Part shown: positions 34,001 to 49,000 of the stretch, piece by piece
Layout: each line of letters begins with the position of its first letter
How positions within the stretch are numbered: position 1 is the first letter of the stretch
DNA from: Guillardia theta CCMP2712
Lineage: Eukaryota > Cryptophyceae > Pyrenomonadales > Geminigeraceae
Reading direction: 5' to 3'
DNA length: 64,000 nucleotides
Assembly: GCF_000315625.1 (NCBI RefSeq)
Contig: NW_005434658.1
Span: 419,203-483,202, forward strand
Program-made: the position numbers and the translations under genes
Notes under the pieces: generated by a model
What the model was told of the DNA's origin: nothing
Seen by the model: the letters and a program-made list of their open reading frames with translations, nothing else
Database searches by the model: none

Positions 34001-37000
34001 GGATCGTTGGCACCGAAGAAGCGTAGCATGGAGGATACTCTTGCGATGATATCGCTGCCGCCGGCTCACAGGTGGGGCAGGTGTGTACCACCTTGAAGTT
34101 GTTCCCGTCGTAGAGGCTGCTTTGAGGAAGAAGCTTCGTGTCAACAACCTGGAAGAATACGAACATCTGCTCCTGCACATCCCAGAGGTACACGTTGATC
34201 CCTCCGGCAGCATCGTAGGCCGACCTCAGGTCCGGCCTCAAGTCAGCGACAGCCAGTAGGCTCGAGTCAACTTGCTGCCCTCTGGTCGGCACTGTGAAGA
34301 ACACCTTGGGGAGCAAGTCAGGAGAGGCTTGACTCGGGTCAGTTTCGTCTCACCACGTCCGTCGGGTGGCTTAGGTGGGTCAGATCCTGCAAGAAGACGA
34401 ACTGCTCGACTTGTATGTCCCACTTGTAGATCTCGACGCTGCCTGGCTGCATAATGTCGCTGCTGTCCGACCCGACCACCACAGCCAGCATCAACTCGCC
34501 GTTGACGCGGAACTCCCTAGTCATGCGGGTGAAGTTCATGCTGGAGTCGTGCAGGTCGAACATCCGCGGGCTGCCAGACGAGCTGGTCGTCAGCTGGAGG
34601 GCGAGGTGGGGGTTGTGCGGATGTACCTGGCATCTCTTGACCAGGGCAACGTGTTGGAGCTGTTGCTCATGGGCTGCTGGAAGCCGCTGAGGGATCGTTC
34701 TCCTTCTCTTATCCTGTCCACGTACTGCAGGCCGGGTGAGCGACAGGGCCAGGGCAAGGCTGGTGCCACGTCATCACCTGGATAGGGGAGCACCCGAGGG
34801 GGAGGAAGAAGACAGATAGCGCATGATCTATAGCAGCAGCTACGACTGCCGTCTGCCCTGAGACTGCCACCATTGCTGCCCCTCGGAGTGCGTCGACAAG
34901 CCTTCCGTCCAGGACCATCTGGTCTCGAACAGTCTGTAGAAACGAGTCGGTGATGGCAGAATCCACAATATCGATCGACGACATCAGATCATAGCATCGC
35001 ATACTGACAATCTCAACATGACATCCAAATATGGCATCTCTACAAAACTCATCCCTTCACCTGATGGAGAGTGAGCTCGCCGTTGAGGGTGTCGATGCAG
35101 AACACGTAGAGAGCATGTTCCGAGGCACTCGTGGCCAGCAACTTGCTGCTGTCCTTTGTCAAGGCCAGGGACGTCAGGGCGCCGAGGGGAACATAGTCGC
35201 TGCGATGAGGCCCATAACTGATCGGAAGGATCAGCAACGAGGTTTTAAGACGGTACAAGGGATCGACCTGCAGGCAGCATCTGCAAACAAGTTCCCGTCC
35301 GACGGGTTACGGCGGAAACACATCAAGGTCTGATGCGAGACGGTCAGGGAGAAGAGAAAAACGGGCGGAGGAGGGACGAGGAGTAGGAGAGTGTGAAGGA
35401 TACGAGAAGAAGGAAGCAGTGGGAAAGGGCAGCGGAGAAGAGAGCGGAGAGGAGGAGAGAAAGGGAGAGAGGAGGGGGAAACAGTCCAAGAACCTGTGAG
35501 CTGTAAGAGGCTACATAAATGAACCTCCCGTCATTCGACATCTCTGTGGGCGAATTCAGTGCGTTCCTGCAATCGCAAGGAGACCAACCCATGTCGACAG
35601 GGTGGAGCATGTTCACTCTGAACTCAGTCTGCATCCTGTACAAGTTGGAGAACACAGGCTTGCGGCTCCAGACGGAGGAGTTCTGCGTCAGATTCCGATG
35701 CGCGCCCAAGAGAACCCATCGTGTCCCTGAGCGCCAGAGGTCAGAGGGCCTCGTCAACAGACCCTTCCGGTCTAGTCTCACCGTTGGTCGTCCACGTTGA
35801 CGCGTCGTTGACGTAGGAGGATGGGAGGAATTGGCCTGAAGCCGCCAAGTCAGAGCCAGCGAAGGCGGGCAGCACCGGCACTGACCGCTAGAAGAATCCT
35901 TGTTGAGAGTCTGCAGCGTTTGAACCCCGTTCAGGCTGGAGCCATTCCAACGGAACATGGAGGAGTTGTAGAGGGCCTCGTCTTGAGTGACAAGCAGAAA
36001 GAACGTGCCGGTTGCCTGCCAGCTCGGTGAGACTTGGGATAGAGCAGAGGGGTCAAGAGACTTCGAAGCTCGAGAGACTTGTGGCTGAGCGGGTGTGAAG
36101 GGACTGCAGCAGGAGAAACCGGCTCCTCATGGAGAGGTCGAGGTTGGTGAGCTGGTAGACTAAGGTGTCCTCGAAGTATTGGGTGAACATGAGCAGGATG
36201 CAAGTTTGCTGTGGGCAGAAGTCAGGGGACAGGGCAAGAGGAGGGGAGGCTCTAGATGACTGACGTTCACCCTGACGAACAACACGTTGGTGGCTGCGAC
36301 GGTCGGAAACTGCTGGTACTCGAAAACCTGAGGTCGTGAACTTGAGCTTGACTTGTCCGAGATTCTCAATAAACAACCTCAGCGTCGAGGAGGCGATCGC
36401 CTGCCTTGTCTCTCACAGCAAACAACCTTGACGGCACAGCATAGGTGCTCCTGCAGGACAAGGGAGGTCAAGAGGGCACGAGGATTGAGCACCATACATG
36501 TCTCGATCGTAGTAGCTCGCAAAGGCAACGAGTGAGAAATTCTGTAGGGTGATGGAGTCGACAGCGACGGCCCCCTTGGTATCGAGCTGGTAGGGACGTA
36601 GAGTGTCGACGGGCCAGAGCCTGGTCAAGGAAGGTGAGGAGCGAGGCAAGAGAGGGCCAGCAGCATCAGCACTGACCTCGACGTCGTCATGGCGATCGTC
36701 GTGTCAACAGTCTCAGTCAGCCCCGGGCAGGCGGAATGGTCGGCGCCATGGCAGTAGAGCGATCGCATCGCTTCCTGCTTTCTCCCGACCACCCTCGCGC
36801 CTGTGGCCACGACGAGCCGCACACAGTGGGTGATGTTGAGCAGGAGCTGATCGATGTTGGAGCGACAGGTGCAGTTGCTGTGCGGGCTGAGGAGGGGGAG
36901 GGGAGCGGAGGGAGACAGCGAGTAGTTCGACCCGTGGGACGAAGCAAGGCGGAACCAGAACGAGACTCTTCCTGTGCCGTCCACGAAAAGCTCAGCCCTG

Positions 37001-40000
37001 AAGCCTTCTCCTGTCGGGTGCGTCGCTGTCACAAACCCATCCCGCTGGCAGGTCAAAGTGCCCGAGCCCTCCCAGTCTTGCTCGACGAGCGTCACGGTGC
37101 CAGTCATCGCCGTCTCGTTGCAGGCGTCGTCCTTCAAGGCACAGCCGGGCCCGTAGAAGATCTCGAGGGATGAGCCCGGCAGGTAGTTCTGACCGGCCGA
37201 CTGCACTTTGACCTCACTCAACCGCCCGTCTGTGGTGTCAAAGTCTGCTGAGAAACCTTGACCGATGTCAGCGAGGGAGGTGGCCCTGAGGGTCCCAGGA
37301 ATGTACCCGACACCTTGACAAAGGTCAGCGAGATCAGGCGAGCAGGGGCAGGTCAAGTCACCAGCATCGAGGATGTCGACAAGAGAGATTGACAAGGGGC
37401 GCTCGTCTTGCGGGAACAGCGAGACTGACGCGGGGGATACGAAGGAGAAGTCAAGGCACTCATTGAAGCTGGTCTTGCCGTTGCATCTGCAGCTGGACTG
37501 TGAGCTGGAGGTGATGAGGAGAGACCCTGTGATGTTGGTTCCGCGATCACTCGCTGCTCTGAACCTGATCTCCAGCACTCCAGACGCGTTCAGGATGTAG
37601 GCTTTGAACCCGCCTCCACCTGTAGAGCAGGCAAACAAGTCAGGGCGGAGGGAGAGGAAAAATTCAACGAACCTGTCAACACGTCTTGCGCAGTGCAGTT
37701 CGCAATGAGCTGGGGCTTCGTGAGCGATATGATGCCCACTGATCCAACCACGTTCTTCTTCCGGCACCCTGCCCCTTCATCTGCGCAGTCATCGCCGTAC
37801 ACGAAGCTCAGTGTCGTGCCAGGGAACAAGGGGCGGTCAGGGAAGAAGTTCAGACTAGTCAAGGGCCCTGACGCAGAGAAGTTGCCGACGATCTGGTCGG
37901 GCAGGCCGTCGGTCAGGGAGCGGACGAGCCCGTGGGGAGGAAAGTTCAGCCCGGGGTCTGCCATCTCGTAAAAGAGGACTGGCGAAGGTCCCAGCCAGCG
38001 GTAGATCGAGCTCTGCCCGAGGAAGTTGGCAACGGCGGCGGCGCGGGGAGCGGAGAAGGGAGGAACGGACAAGAGGCTGATGCCCATGGTGCCGGGGGTT
38101 TGGACCTTTTGGACCGGAGCAGGAGGCTGTAGGAGATCGAAGACGTTCCAGATGGTGAGGTAGTCCGACTGCCGTTCTCCCAGGGGAAAGTTCCCTAGTA
38201 TCAGGATTCTTGTGCCGGACGAAAGGTCGGTCAAGGCTTGAATGGCACTGGACCCTCCGTACGCGTCCCCAAGGGGGTCTGGCAGGCAGCCGGAGACTTG
38301 CAGGCAGTCTTGAAGCCCCTTGACCCCCCAGAGCTTTGGGACGACTCGACTCATCCTCTTCATACCCTTCTTCGTCATCGTCGTCAGCTTCTCTCCCCCC
38401 GCCACATGCGCAATGAGGCATCCGGTCACGTTGGGGTACCCATTGGCGTCTGTCTGGTTTCCATTCTGTACACATCGACACCCGTGGTCAGACACGAAGA
38501 GCTCGACCTGGTCGGGGACGTTGGTGCCATGGTCACTGACCGACATGAAGGACGTGCTGACGATCTCCGTGCCGTTGGTTATGTAGCTGGCCACGAACCC
38601 GAAGCCTTTTCCCGCTGTGTACACCTTGCCGTTGGCGGTGCAGTTGTACATGGTCGCGTTAACCCTGCGCTCGAGGTAGGTCACGGTGCCCTGCTGCCTC
38701 ACGCTCCTGCACTCGGCAACGCTTGACGATGTCGCGCAGCCCTCCCCGTAGGTGACGAGGAGCTTGACGAGGTTGTTCCTCAGGCGCGGCCCGCTCTCCC
38801 TCACCGTCACCTGCGAGATGGCGTTGGAGGCGTCGACGCTGAACTGAGCTGAGAAGTCGGGGAAGAGCAAGTCGTTGGACTTCATGGTCAGCCAGCCGTC
38901 CACGAAGCCCTTTCCCCCGTCCTCAATGATCACAGTGTCTACTGGTCCATCACCCTGGGGTACCTGGAAGGCTTCCGAGAAGGCCCAGACTGAGCTAGCA
39001 GCGATGAAGAAGAAGGAGGTGATCGAGCCGCCGGCTGAGTGCGCTAGGAAGGCGTTTATCGGGACAGAGCCGGCAGTGTCATTGAAAGCACATGGCACTG
39101 CGTTGGGAAGAGGCGGAGACGTCAGGCTGCGCAGGGCGAACGACCAGCCTGGGAGGTTGGTAGCTGATGCTTGTGAATATCTCAGGTAGAACTTCTTGTA
39201 CCCACAAAATGTAGTCAGGCAAACTTTCTGCCACAGAGGCCTCCAAGTCAAGGAAGTCAGGACATTTGATTCCTCCCACACCGACAAGATCGTCTCTTTG
39301 TTCCCATAGCTCCAGGTTGGAGTAGGACACTTGAGGGTGTAGGAGTTGCCATAAGGTTCTCCAAACACGAAGCCGAGCTTGCTTCCAGTGCTGATCGCAT
39401 ATCCCATCGTCTCCGCGTACCTCGTCTGGAACGAGCCACCGGGGCCCTCCACTGGTACTGTGGTTGTGAATCGACACTTGTATCGCAGCGTTGACTCGAA
39501 GACCCCCTTCAGGCTGATCATAGGCGACGTCTCTTGCCCAGCCACTTCAGCATCCACGAAGTCCATGGAAGGGGAGATGCCGGGGACCTTTCCCCAGTAC
39601 CTCGAAGGCTGCGATGGACTGTCTGCGAGCTTCAGGAACCTGTTGAACCTGAGGGAGACTTGGGAGGTAGACAAGGCGCCTTTCCACAGGGTCAGCATCT
39701 TGATCATGCCGACGTGGTTGTAGCTCTGAAAAGGAATGGGCTTGAACGTGTTGGTGTAGTTGCCGATGGTGACGGGCACGGGGCCTGAAGCGTAACAGAC
39801 TGTCGGGTCTTGGGGGTGGTAGTAAGGATAGTAGATCGCCCCGCAGGGAGGCACGTCGCATGCAGCAGCAGTGCTGTTCCTGGTCCCCAAGTCCTTGGCT
39901 GTGACGAAAAGTTTGAGGTTGAAGCCGTCGTAGATAGCTACGATGTGGAACCATGTGCCATAGATGCACTTGCATTCAGTCGGGCTGAAGAACGAAGACA

Positions 40001-43000
40001 GCAAGTTAACGGCGACGCGCCGGAAGAGTCCGTTGACTGCCCCGAGCTTCTCCGTGGCGACATCCAAGTAGAAAGAGATCTGGTTGGTTGCCAACACCTC
40101 GTAAGAAAGCATCCAGCCCTTGTTGCATGAACCAGCTTCGTTGTTCCTGTCCCCCGAGGCCGCAGCAAAGATTGTTCCCAGTGACTGCGACCCTGATGGT
40201 GCCACTGGCTTGTCGACGGTCACCCATGCTTCCACAGAGAAGGCGTGAGTAGGAAGAGCTGAATCGACGTAGTTGGTGCTGGTGACGCTCCTGATGTCGT
40301 TGGTCAGAAACAGGCCCGAGTTGAGCACCCCGTCAAACTGGACGGCCTCAACCTCTCCATTGTTTGCAATCACGTTCAGCAGCCCGTAGTTCTCCGACCC
40401 CGCCAGCCACTCCAGGTTGTCGGGATACACCCTGCACGTAGGGCCCATGAGCAGGAGCGAGCTGAGCTTGCTGCTGCTTGCCAGGTTCTGGAAGGTGGAG
40501 GGGAAGATCTCGAGGTCGAGGCTGGGCTCCAGGCACGTAGGGAGGACGTAGCTCTTCCTGCGGAAGGTGCAGCCAACATCCGCCTCGCATGCCAGGCTCA
40601 TGCCGTCGCTCAAGGTGAAGGTGCAGGATCCTTGCTGGCAGATCTCCCCTTCTCTATAGCTCGAGACGCTCTGGTTCCCTCGCATGCTCTGCTCAGTGAA
40701 GTCCCAGTAGCCGATGAGCTCAGCGTCAGCCGCGTAGTCGATGGGCAGGGAGGATGCGAGGCTTCGGGACAGGAAGGATCTTTCCACACAGCCGTTACCG
40801 ACCCCGAAGAGACTGGGGTCATCACTTTGACCCTGCAACTGAGGGAAAGATTGCAAAACACACAGGTCAGGCGTGTAAACTTGATCAGGCGTGTAGTCGA
40901 AGACTCGCTCCACGTCCGTGCTCTTAAACCTGACGCGCTCCTCGTCATGGGCTCTTCTCGTGAGGAAACTGAGCTCCATGCCAGGAGTGGTTGAGACAGA
41001 CCAGACGGACAGAGTGTCAGAGACAGCTTCAGGCGAGTAGGCGTACATCTCATCGGAGCTGAAGACAAGCTCCATGCTGTACTCGAGTCCTCTGGTGGAC
41101 AAGACCTTGTCCTGAGCTCGCTGATAGAAGATGAAGTCACTCGGATTGAGGACGAACGACATGTTGGTCTCGTTGCTCGCCGTTTGATTGGACGTCAGAC
41201 TGGAGGTGTTGGAACCGTTGGTTGCCAGCAGAGGCACCGAAGAGCTTTCCCTTGCGACAAAGGCGGAGAATGAGGAGTCTAGGAAGGTGCCCTGTCGCAG
41301 CAAGGTCGCGTAGGAGGAGATCTGCCGCTCACCGAGGTAGGACATGAGCAGGATCGACTCGTTCTTACTGGAAGAGTAGCTGCTGGCCCTGACGCCAGGG
41401 ACGAGCTCACAGGGCGAAGAAGGGACGAGGGAGCTGCCGATGCTGGATATTATCCTCTTGGTGTCTTGGAGTGAGATGTTAAAGTAGCCCTGGCTGTACT
41501 CCAACAGCGAGGGGCAGGATATGGACGACAGGTTCGCACTAGGCTCGAAGATGTTGTACATCACCCTGGCGACTGAGAAGGGCTGTGGTGTCTCCAATAT
41601 GATGACGAGGGACTTCGTCGTCTTGTTCACTCCCGCGTACTTCCCGTTGGTCACCTCGCACGCCGCCAACTGCTCGGCGCTCACGTTCAACGTCTGGTTG
41701 CAGTAGCTCACGATGTCGTTCAGCATGCCGTCGTCGACGAGGGTCAAGTTCATCGTTGACGACCCAGACTGGTCGGATCTGAGCTGGAAGACCAGCTTGC
41801 CGCTCCTGGCATCTACCGACGGGAGCCTGCGGAAGAGTACGGGGTTCGAGACTTCCGTGACCACGAAGGAGAGCGCCTGGACCTCGCAGAACTTGGAGCT
41901 CACGGAACAGTCTTCGTTGGGCCCGGCGGAGATGTTGGTTGCCAGTTCAAACTCCTGCAGGGTCAGGAGGCCTGGCGGTAGGACGAGCCGGTCGAAAAGG
42001 AGGGAGAAAGTGGGAGGACTGTTCACATGGCTGACGGTGAAGTTGATGTCGTGAGAGACCGTGAAGGAAGAGATCGCTGGGTACGAGAGGTCCGCGAGCG
42101 TGATCCTGATTGTGCTCGTGCCGTACTCGAAGGGTCGGAGAGCGAAGTGGAGAACACCGTTGGTGTCAACGGAGGGAGGAGGAGAAGAGAGGAAGAGCTG
42201 TGGATGGGACATCTGGAGGGAGAAGGAGTACGAGTAGGTGAGAGTCCCGTTGGTCGTCAGCAGATGTTGCGTCCTGATGTTGCTGGCGACCTGAGCGGCA
42301 GACTGCGAGGAACCTTCGAAGAGCACGACGTCCTGCACGTCGAACGCTGCCCTCCTTGCTACCAAGATGGTGAGAGGGCGAGGGAGGGAGATGTTGGTGC
42401 CTTGTGCCATACTGTCGTCCTGCAGCAAGACCGTGAACTGGACCACACCGTGCTTGTTGGGACTGAGCCGGAAGGACAGAGTGCCGTTGGAGTCCATCGT
42501 CGGCAGTTGAGCGAAGAGGGAGGAGGCGTCTGTTTCATTGTCGGGGACGAGGAGGAAGGAAACCTGCTGCGTCCTGCACTCGAACTGGTCGGGATGGGCC
42601 CTGAGCTGCTGGTCACAGGACTGCTCCAACAGGGACCCAGCAGAGATGTTGACGGCGACGCCCAGCTTGACGTGCAGGAGTTCTGAGAGGAACTCGTTCT
42701 CGCACGTGCCACCCGACAGGCAGTCAGCTGCTGTCGTGCAGCTCCGGTTGTCCCCCTCGAGTCGGCACTCTCCTCGACCTCTGCACTTTCCCCCTCCGGT
42801 GCACTCGCCGTCGGCGAGGCAGAGGGCGCCGTTGTTGGGGGTGGAGCAGGAGCAGACTCCGATGTCTTCGCAGGCAACATCTCCAAAGACGCTGCACATA
42901 CAGCCAGTAACGCAGGTGTTGGACCCGTTGTAGTAGACTCCTTCCTCACAAGCTCCAGGACAGTCGCTGTTGGCCCCGCAGCGAGCCCCGGCTCGAGGGC

Positions 43001-46000
43001 CAGACGAGCACAGCGAGTGAGAGTACTGACAGCGGGCGTAGCAGCGCCCATCGATAGGGTTCTCGACGCAGGAAGAGTCCTGCATGACTTCAAGCTGGTC
43101 GGCGACAAGGGCGAAAGTCGGGCGGAAGTTGCCGACGAGGCGGGAGACTTGGAGGGGAGTCTTGGACGTCTCTCTGTTCCTTCCCCCGTACATCTCGCTC
43201 CCGGAGTCATGCAGTGTCACGTTGTAGGAGGCCGTGCCGTACGCCAGGTCATTGAGCTCGAAGATGAAGACTGTGTGCTTGTTGGTCTCCCCGAACGGGA
43301 AGCGGATCGACGGCCGGCCCATGTCGGGGCCCGCGAACCTCTCGAGGCTGAACCACAGGCTCTGGTTCTCCTCTCCCCACCCTCCTGCCGTCACGTTGTC
43401 CACCAGATTGTGAATCATCAGCGTCAGGCCCGAGCAGTGGACTCGAGGGTACTGGAAGTAGACCGAGGAGCCAGAGGGCAGCCAGTCCCCGGGCCCAGCG
43501 GAGACGTTGATGGAGACTGAGACCGGCCGGTCCGAGTCGAACCGAGTGAGGAAGTCGATGACAAATACGTCAAACTTCAGCTCGGCGAGCAGGTGGGTGG
43601 TGACGGTTGACTCGAGGCAGAAGCGAGAGCACTCGAGGTCGAGGAGGACAGGCTGGTCATGCGGCATACATGCAAAGAGGCAGGGGTGGGCCTTGAGCGG
43701 GGACGACGGCAAGAAGTGAAGCTGAAAGCTCGAGCGGAAGATGGCAGCGTTGCTCTTGTTGACGCTCTGACTGCACTGAGTGACGTTGTCCTCGAAGGAA
43801 ACCTTCAGTGAGGAGTTCACCGCAGACGAGGCGAATACGCTGGTGATCACATGCTGGACCCTCTCCTGGACTTGCTGGACCCTCTCCTGGACTTGCTGGA
43901 TTGCAGCCCTCTTGGTCGGGACCCGCACAAGAAACGAGATCGAAGTCAGCAGCGAGACATTGCGAAAGTCTCCCCCTTCACAAGTCCCGTTCAGCACAGC
44001 CCCAGCTAGGTCCTTGGAGCTGCAGGAGGCGGAAGAGACGTTGTAGGAGGACGAGTACAGCGACAGGTTTCCTGTCACGTCGTTGACGAAGTGGTCGAGC
44101 TCGTGGCACTGGGGCTCAAGGGACCTCTCCTGGGACGAGATGTCGACGCAGAACATGAGCTGAAGGTGAGAGCTGCTGGAGTTGGAGCACAGGGAGTCCC
44201 AGTCGAGTGCGGAGAAGAGAGGATCGAGGGAGAAGGAGGGTGCGTCGTTGACGCTGATGACGTGGAAGACGAACCGCGAGCTAGGAGAGCGGTTGCTCTC
44301 CCTCCCTCCCGACAACCCGCTGTCGAGCAAAGAGATGTCGTACACGAGCTTGCCGTGGTGCTGGGGGAGCAGGGAAGCTCGGAGCGTTCCGTTGGAGTCC
44401 ACGTTGATAGCCTCGGACAGGAGCTGCCCCCATCCATCCGCGGCAGCTGGGGAAGAGGAGGCGTTGACCCAGTTCTGCCCCTGCTGGAAAGGCACCTGGT
44501 AAGACTGGAGGACGAGAAGGAAAGAGACGGTCTGTCGCTGTTCGTTGGCCGGGCCCTGGGAAATGTTGACTGCAAAACCTTGCAGGGTGAACTGGAGCCC
44601 CTCGCAGTCCCCAGCTGAGATGGCGGACTGACAGCTCTCGAGCATCGTTACCTCCGCCAAGGTCAGCTGGAAGGAGGGAGGCTGGTTGCTCCGGGTCACG
44701 TTGATGGTCAGGTTGAGCGAGATGGAGACGTTTGACTGGTTCACCCCAGTCGGGCCGGAGTCCAGCAGGTCAACCCGGTAGAGCACGAAGCCGATGGCGT
44801 CGGGGGCAAGTATGAAGGACAGGTTGCCGCTAACTGCATCTAGCTCTGGCTCCTGCAGGATCAGCCAGGAGGGAGGCAGCTGAGCTGTAGCTGAGACGTT
44901 GGTGGGGCAGGGCCAGCAATCGCAGTCCATGAGCTGCCCGCCGTAGCAGAGAGGGCCGACGACGTCGAGGGGAGTCAAAACGAAGGTCAACTTCTGGTCC
45001 TGGTCTTCCTTTGGACCTGCGATGAGGTTGTGAGTGAAGAGATCGAGGAAGAGGATGGGGAAAGAGGATGGGCCATGGAAGGAAGAGGAGAGGAGAAAGG
45101 AAAGAGGCAAAGGTGGAGGTAGAGAGGTTGAGGCGAAGAGATGAAAGGAGGAGGAGGAAAGGAGGAGAGAGGAGAAAACGAGGAGGATGATAGAATTTAC
45201 CTGCACTGATGTTCTTTGCCAAGCCCTCGATGACGATGAGTTCGCCGGCAGGCTGGTGGGTCTCATAGACCGTGACGACGTCCTGCTGGAACTCAAAGGT
45301 AGGAGCGTCGTTGAGTGGGTCCACGACGACGGTGACGTTGTGAGAGTACGAGCTGCCGACGAGCGAGACGAGCAGACGGCAGACGCAGTAGCTGTTGGCC
45401 GAGGGCCTGAAGGACAGGAAGGCGTCGCAAGTCTGGTTGAACGAGCAGGGCGGGACCTCCACGTGGGGCTCGACTTCGAAGCAATCTTGCAGGCAGCTCT
45501 CCGACGACTGGACGGTGTACTCGGCCGTTTGCAGGAGGCCGGGGATGAGCTTGCGGAGGTTGCCCCGCAACGTGATGTTGGTGAGGAGGTGAAAGGTCTG
45601 CAAGCTGGAGTCTTCCAGGGCTCCGACGGTGTCATGGAGGAGGACAGCGTGATAAAGCTCCTGCTCACTGTCAATCTGCTGCACCACGAGCTCACTGTAG
45701 AGGAGCTGGATCCCCGAGATGCTGATGGGAGAGCTTGTCAAGAACTCGAAGAACAGGTAGTCTGGCAGGTCCGATCGCAGCGTGACGGTCCCGCTGGCTA
45801 GGCCGCTCCCTGTCGTCAAGGAAAGCAGCCACGCGGGATAGTGAAGACTTTGAGAGATGGATTGAAGTAGCGAGGCCTCGTCGTAGGGCGCTGATGGGCT
45901 GCGCTGGAACTTGACCTTCCCTTCGCTCTGCACCATCAGCAGGTTGAAACGAGCCGCTGCCGACGTGTTGCTCCCCATCCCACTGTCTACAGCCCGCAGG

Positions 46001-49000
46001 GAGAATGTCAGGCAGCCGCTGGCGTCCTTGCGCTGCTCTATCACGATGGTCCCGTTGCTCCACACGCGCAGAGGCTCTGCGAGCAGGTCGAGGTCGGAGG
46101 CCTCAGGCTCGAGGAAGAAGGAAAGAGTCTGATCAGCCTCGTGCCAGCCTCCCCTGCTGATGTTCTGTACGAAGCCCTCGAGAACGAGCGGGTGGGGCGA
46201 GACATAGGCATTCATGTCCATCACGATCGTTGGGAGGCCGCGGGTGCAGGAGGAGAAGTTGTAGTCGAGGACGTTCAGTGGGTAGAGGGAGAAGGTGGGA
46301 GGATCGTTCACTGGAAGGACCGTGATCGTGACAAGCCTTGGGAGTGACGTGTTTTGACCATTCCTTGCCGTCCCGCCATCATCGACGAGGACAAGCTCAA
46401 TCATCGCTACCCCAAACATGTTGGCAGTTAGCAAGTAGTCCGCCCTTCCATCGCTCTCCACCGCCAGCCTCTCGAACAGCTCCGCTCCCTCCACGAACGA
46501 AATATGGAACGTGACATTCTGCCAGTCCTCGTCGCCGTAGGGCGAGCCTCTGCTAATGTTGAAGGCAAGGTAGTGGACCTCGGTGCTATCCTCATACCAG
46601 GACTCGTTGGCGACCTCGAAGTATGGCGCGTTGTTCACAGGTTCTATCCGCACTCCCAACCTGTGCTCGACCGAGCGGTTGACCCCGCCGTTAGCCGTCC
46701 CGCCATCGTCAGAGAGCACAACGCTGAGCTGAACCTCTCCGTTGCGGTAGGGAGGGAGGCTGGAGGCGAGGGTCCCATTGGGGTGCAGGAGGAAGGCAGG
46801 CGGTAAATCAGGGAAAGACACGCTTTCGCTCCACATCACCTCCACCTGGAAGGTGAGCAGCTGCTGGCCCTCGTCGGCTGCCCCAGCAGAGATGTTGCGG
46901 GCGACGTCGGCGATCATGCTGAATTCCGTTCCCTCCCACAGGGAGACGTTGACGAGCTCGAAGGTAGGCTGGCTGTTGACGGGCACGACCGTGATGTTCA
47001 GGTACATCAAGGTCGAAGTGTTGGACCCCCCGTTCGCCGTCCCCCCGTTGTCCTCCATGATCACCGACAGCGTCGCCAGCCCGTTGGCCCGGGGGTACTG
47101 GAGGAAGAGGAGGGTGCCGTTGGGGAGCATGGAAACGTCAGAGATTAGCGGGTCCTGAGTCGAGGAGAGCAGATTGACTATGAAGGAAAACTTCTGGTCG
47201 ACCTCGTCCGGCGAGATTCCTACCGAAATGTTGATAGCAACGTCCCGCCTGCTGACATGGACAAGCTCCTGCTGCTCGTAAACGTCAAAGTTCTCAACGG
47301 CAAAAGTTGGCTGGTCGTTGACTGGCAGGATTACAAGCTCGATCGTCTCGGGCGCTGACACGTTCTGCCCTCCTCGCTCTGTACCCCCGCTGTCCACCAG
47401 CTGCACCTCCACTGTGAAGTTTCCCACCTGGTGCTCCAGCACCTGGAACCTGGCAAGGCCAGTGGCGGGGTCGATGGAGAAGGGGGGGCAGGAGGAGCAG
47501 CTGCAAGGTTGATCGGCGAGGAAGCTCGGGGGGTCGATGCTGATGACGGTGAAGGAGATCAGCTGATCGATCTCGTTCCCTGCTCCCGCTGAGATGTTGA
47601 ACGCGACCTGAGTGAAGTTGCTGCAACCCGAGCCCTCCAGGACGGGAAGGGAGGGCAGGAGGGAGAACGACGGGCGATTATTGACGGGAAGCACGACCAG
47701 TTGCAGGAGTTTCACGTCTGAAACGTTTACCCCGCCCCTCTCTATCCCTCCGTCGTCCCGCAGGCTTACGGAGAAGTTTGCCGTCCCCCTCCTCGAGCTC
47801 TTGAGCTTCACTCTCAGAGTGCCGTTGGCGTCCAAGGAAACACTCTCGAAATCGTCACTCATCAGGGTACTTTCTCCCTCAAGGAGGCTGACGGTGAAGG
47901 AGACTCTCTGAACTCTGTCCTCATACACCGACCCTGCCGTGATGTTCACGGCGGCACCCTCCAGCTCCAGTTCACCACAAACAACGCACTCGTCGATGGT
48001 TTGATCTCGAACGTCGAAACCTGGTTTCTTGTTGACCCAGCGTACGGTCACGTTGAAGACACTGGAGGTGTTGGTACAAGAGAAGCAAGTTCTTTCTACG
48101 TAGTTGACTTTCATCGCAGCCTCCCCGAAACAGACCGGAGACGCACTGAGCATCAGCGAGCCGTTTCCGTACACTTGCAAGTCCCTCAAACAGTCGCCAA
48201 GGGAGGACCGGGAAAGCAGCTCGTCGCCGTACATGGCCAGCGGCAGCTCTGGGTCAAACTCGAAGAGGAACGTCTGGTTTAGGCAGGGAGACGGGGCACC
48301 AAAGACGTCGTTAGAGATGTTGTAGAAGAAGTTGTCGAAGACCAAGACCGAGTCTTCAACCGGCTGATCGTACACCAACGAGTGAGAGACCATGAAGGTC
48401 GGCGGGTCGTGAACGGAAACAACTTGAATCTCGAAGCTTCTTCTGATGGAGGCATTGTTCCCTCCCATCCTGTCATCCACCAACATCACATAGAATTCTC
48501 CCCTCCCGAACCCAGACGTGGACAGGTTGAACGAAAGTACTCCACTCCCGTTCAAGCTCATTTCCGATATCAAGTTCCCCACCTCCTTCCCTGGGACCGG
48601 CCAGACGAGGAATGAGATCAGCTGCTCCAAGTCTTCGTAGGCACAAACGCCCTTGGAGATCGCATCGGCGAACCCCGGGAACTCGTGAGACCCGCTGCCC
48701 TCGCACACGCTGAGGCTCAAGGCAGGGAGCTGGAAGAAAGGAGGAGTGTTGATCGCCTCGACCACCACTTGAACAGTGAAGTTCACCGATGACATCCCGT
48801 TGAACTGACTCCCTCCGTTGTCCATCAGCGACACGTTGACATAGAATGATCCGTACACGCAAGGAGGGATGAAAAACTTGATCCGCGCTGTCTGGGGTTC
48901 ATCGGGGGGAATGTACAGGGTGAAATTCTCAAGCGGAAACTCGTTTGACATGGGCCACCAGTCAAAGTTCAGGACCTGGGACTCTTCAAAGTACTTGTCA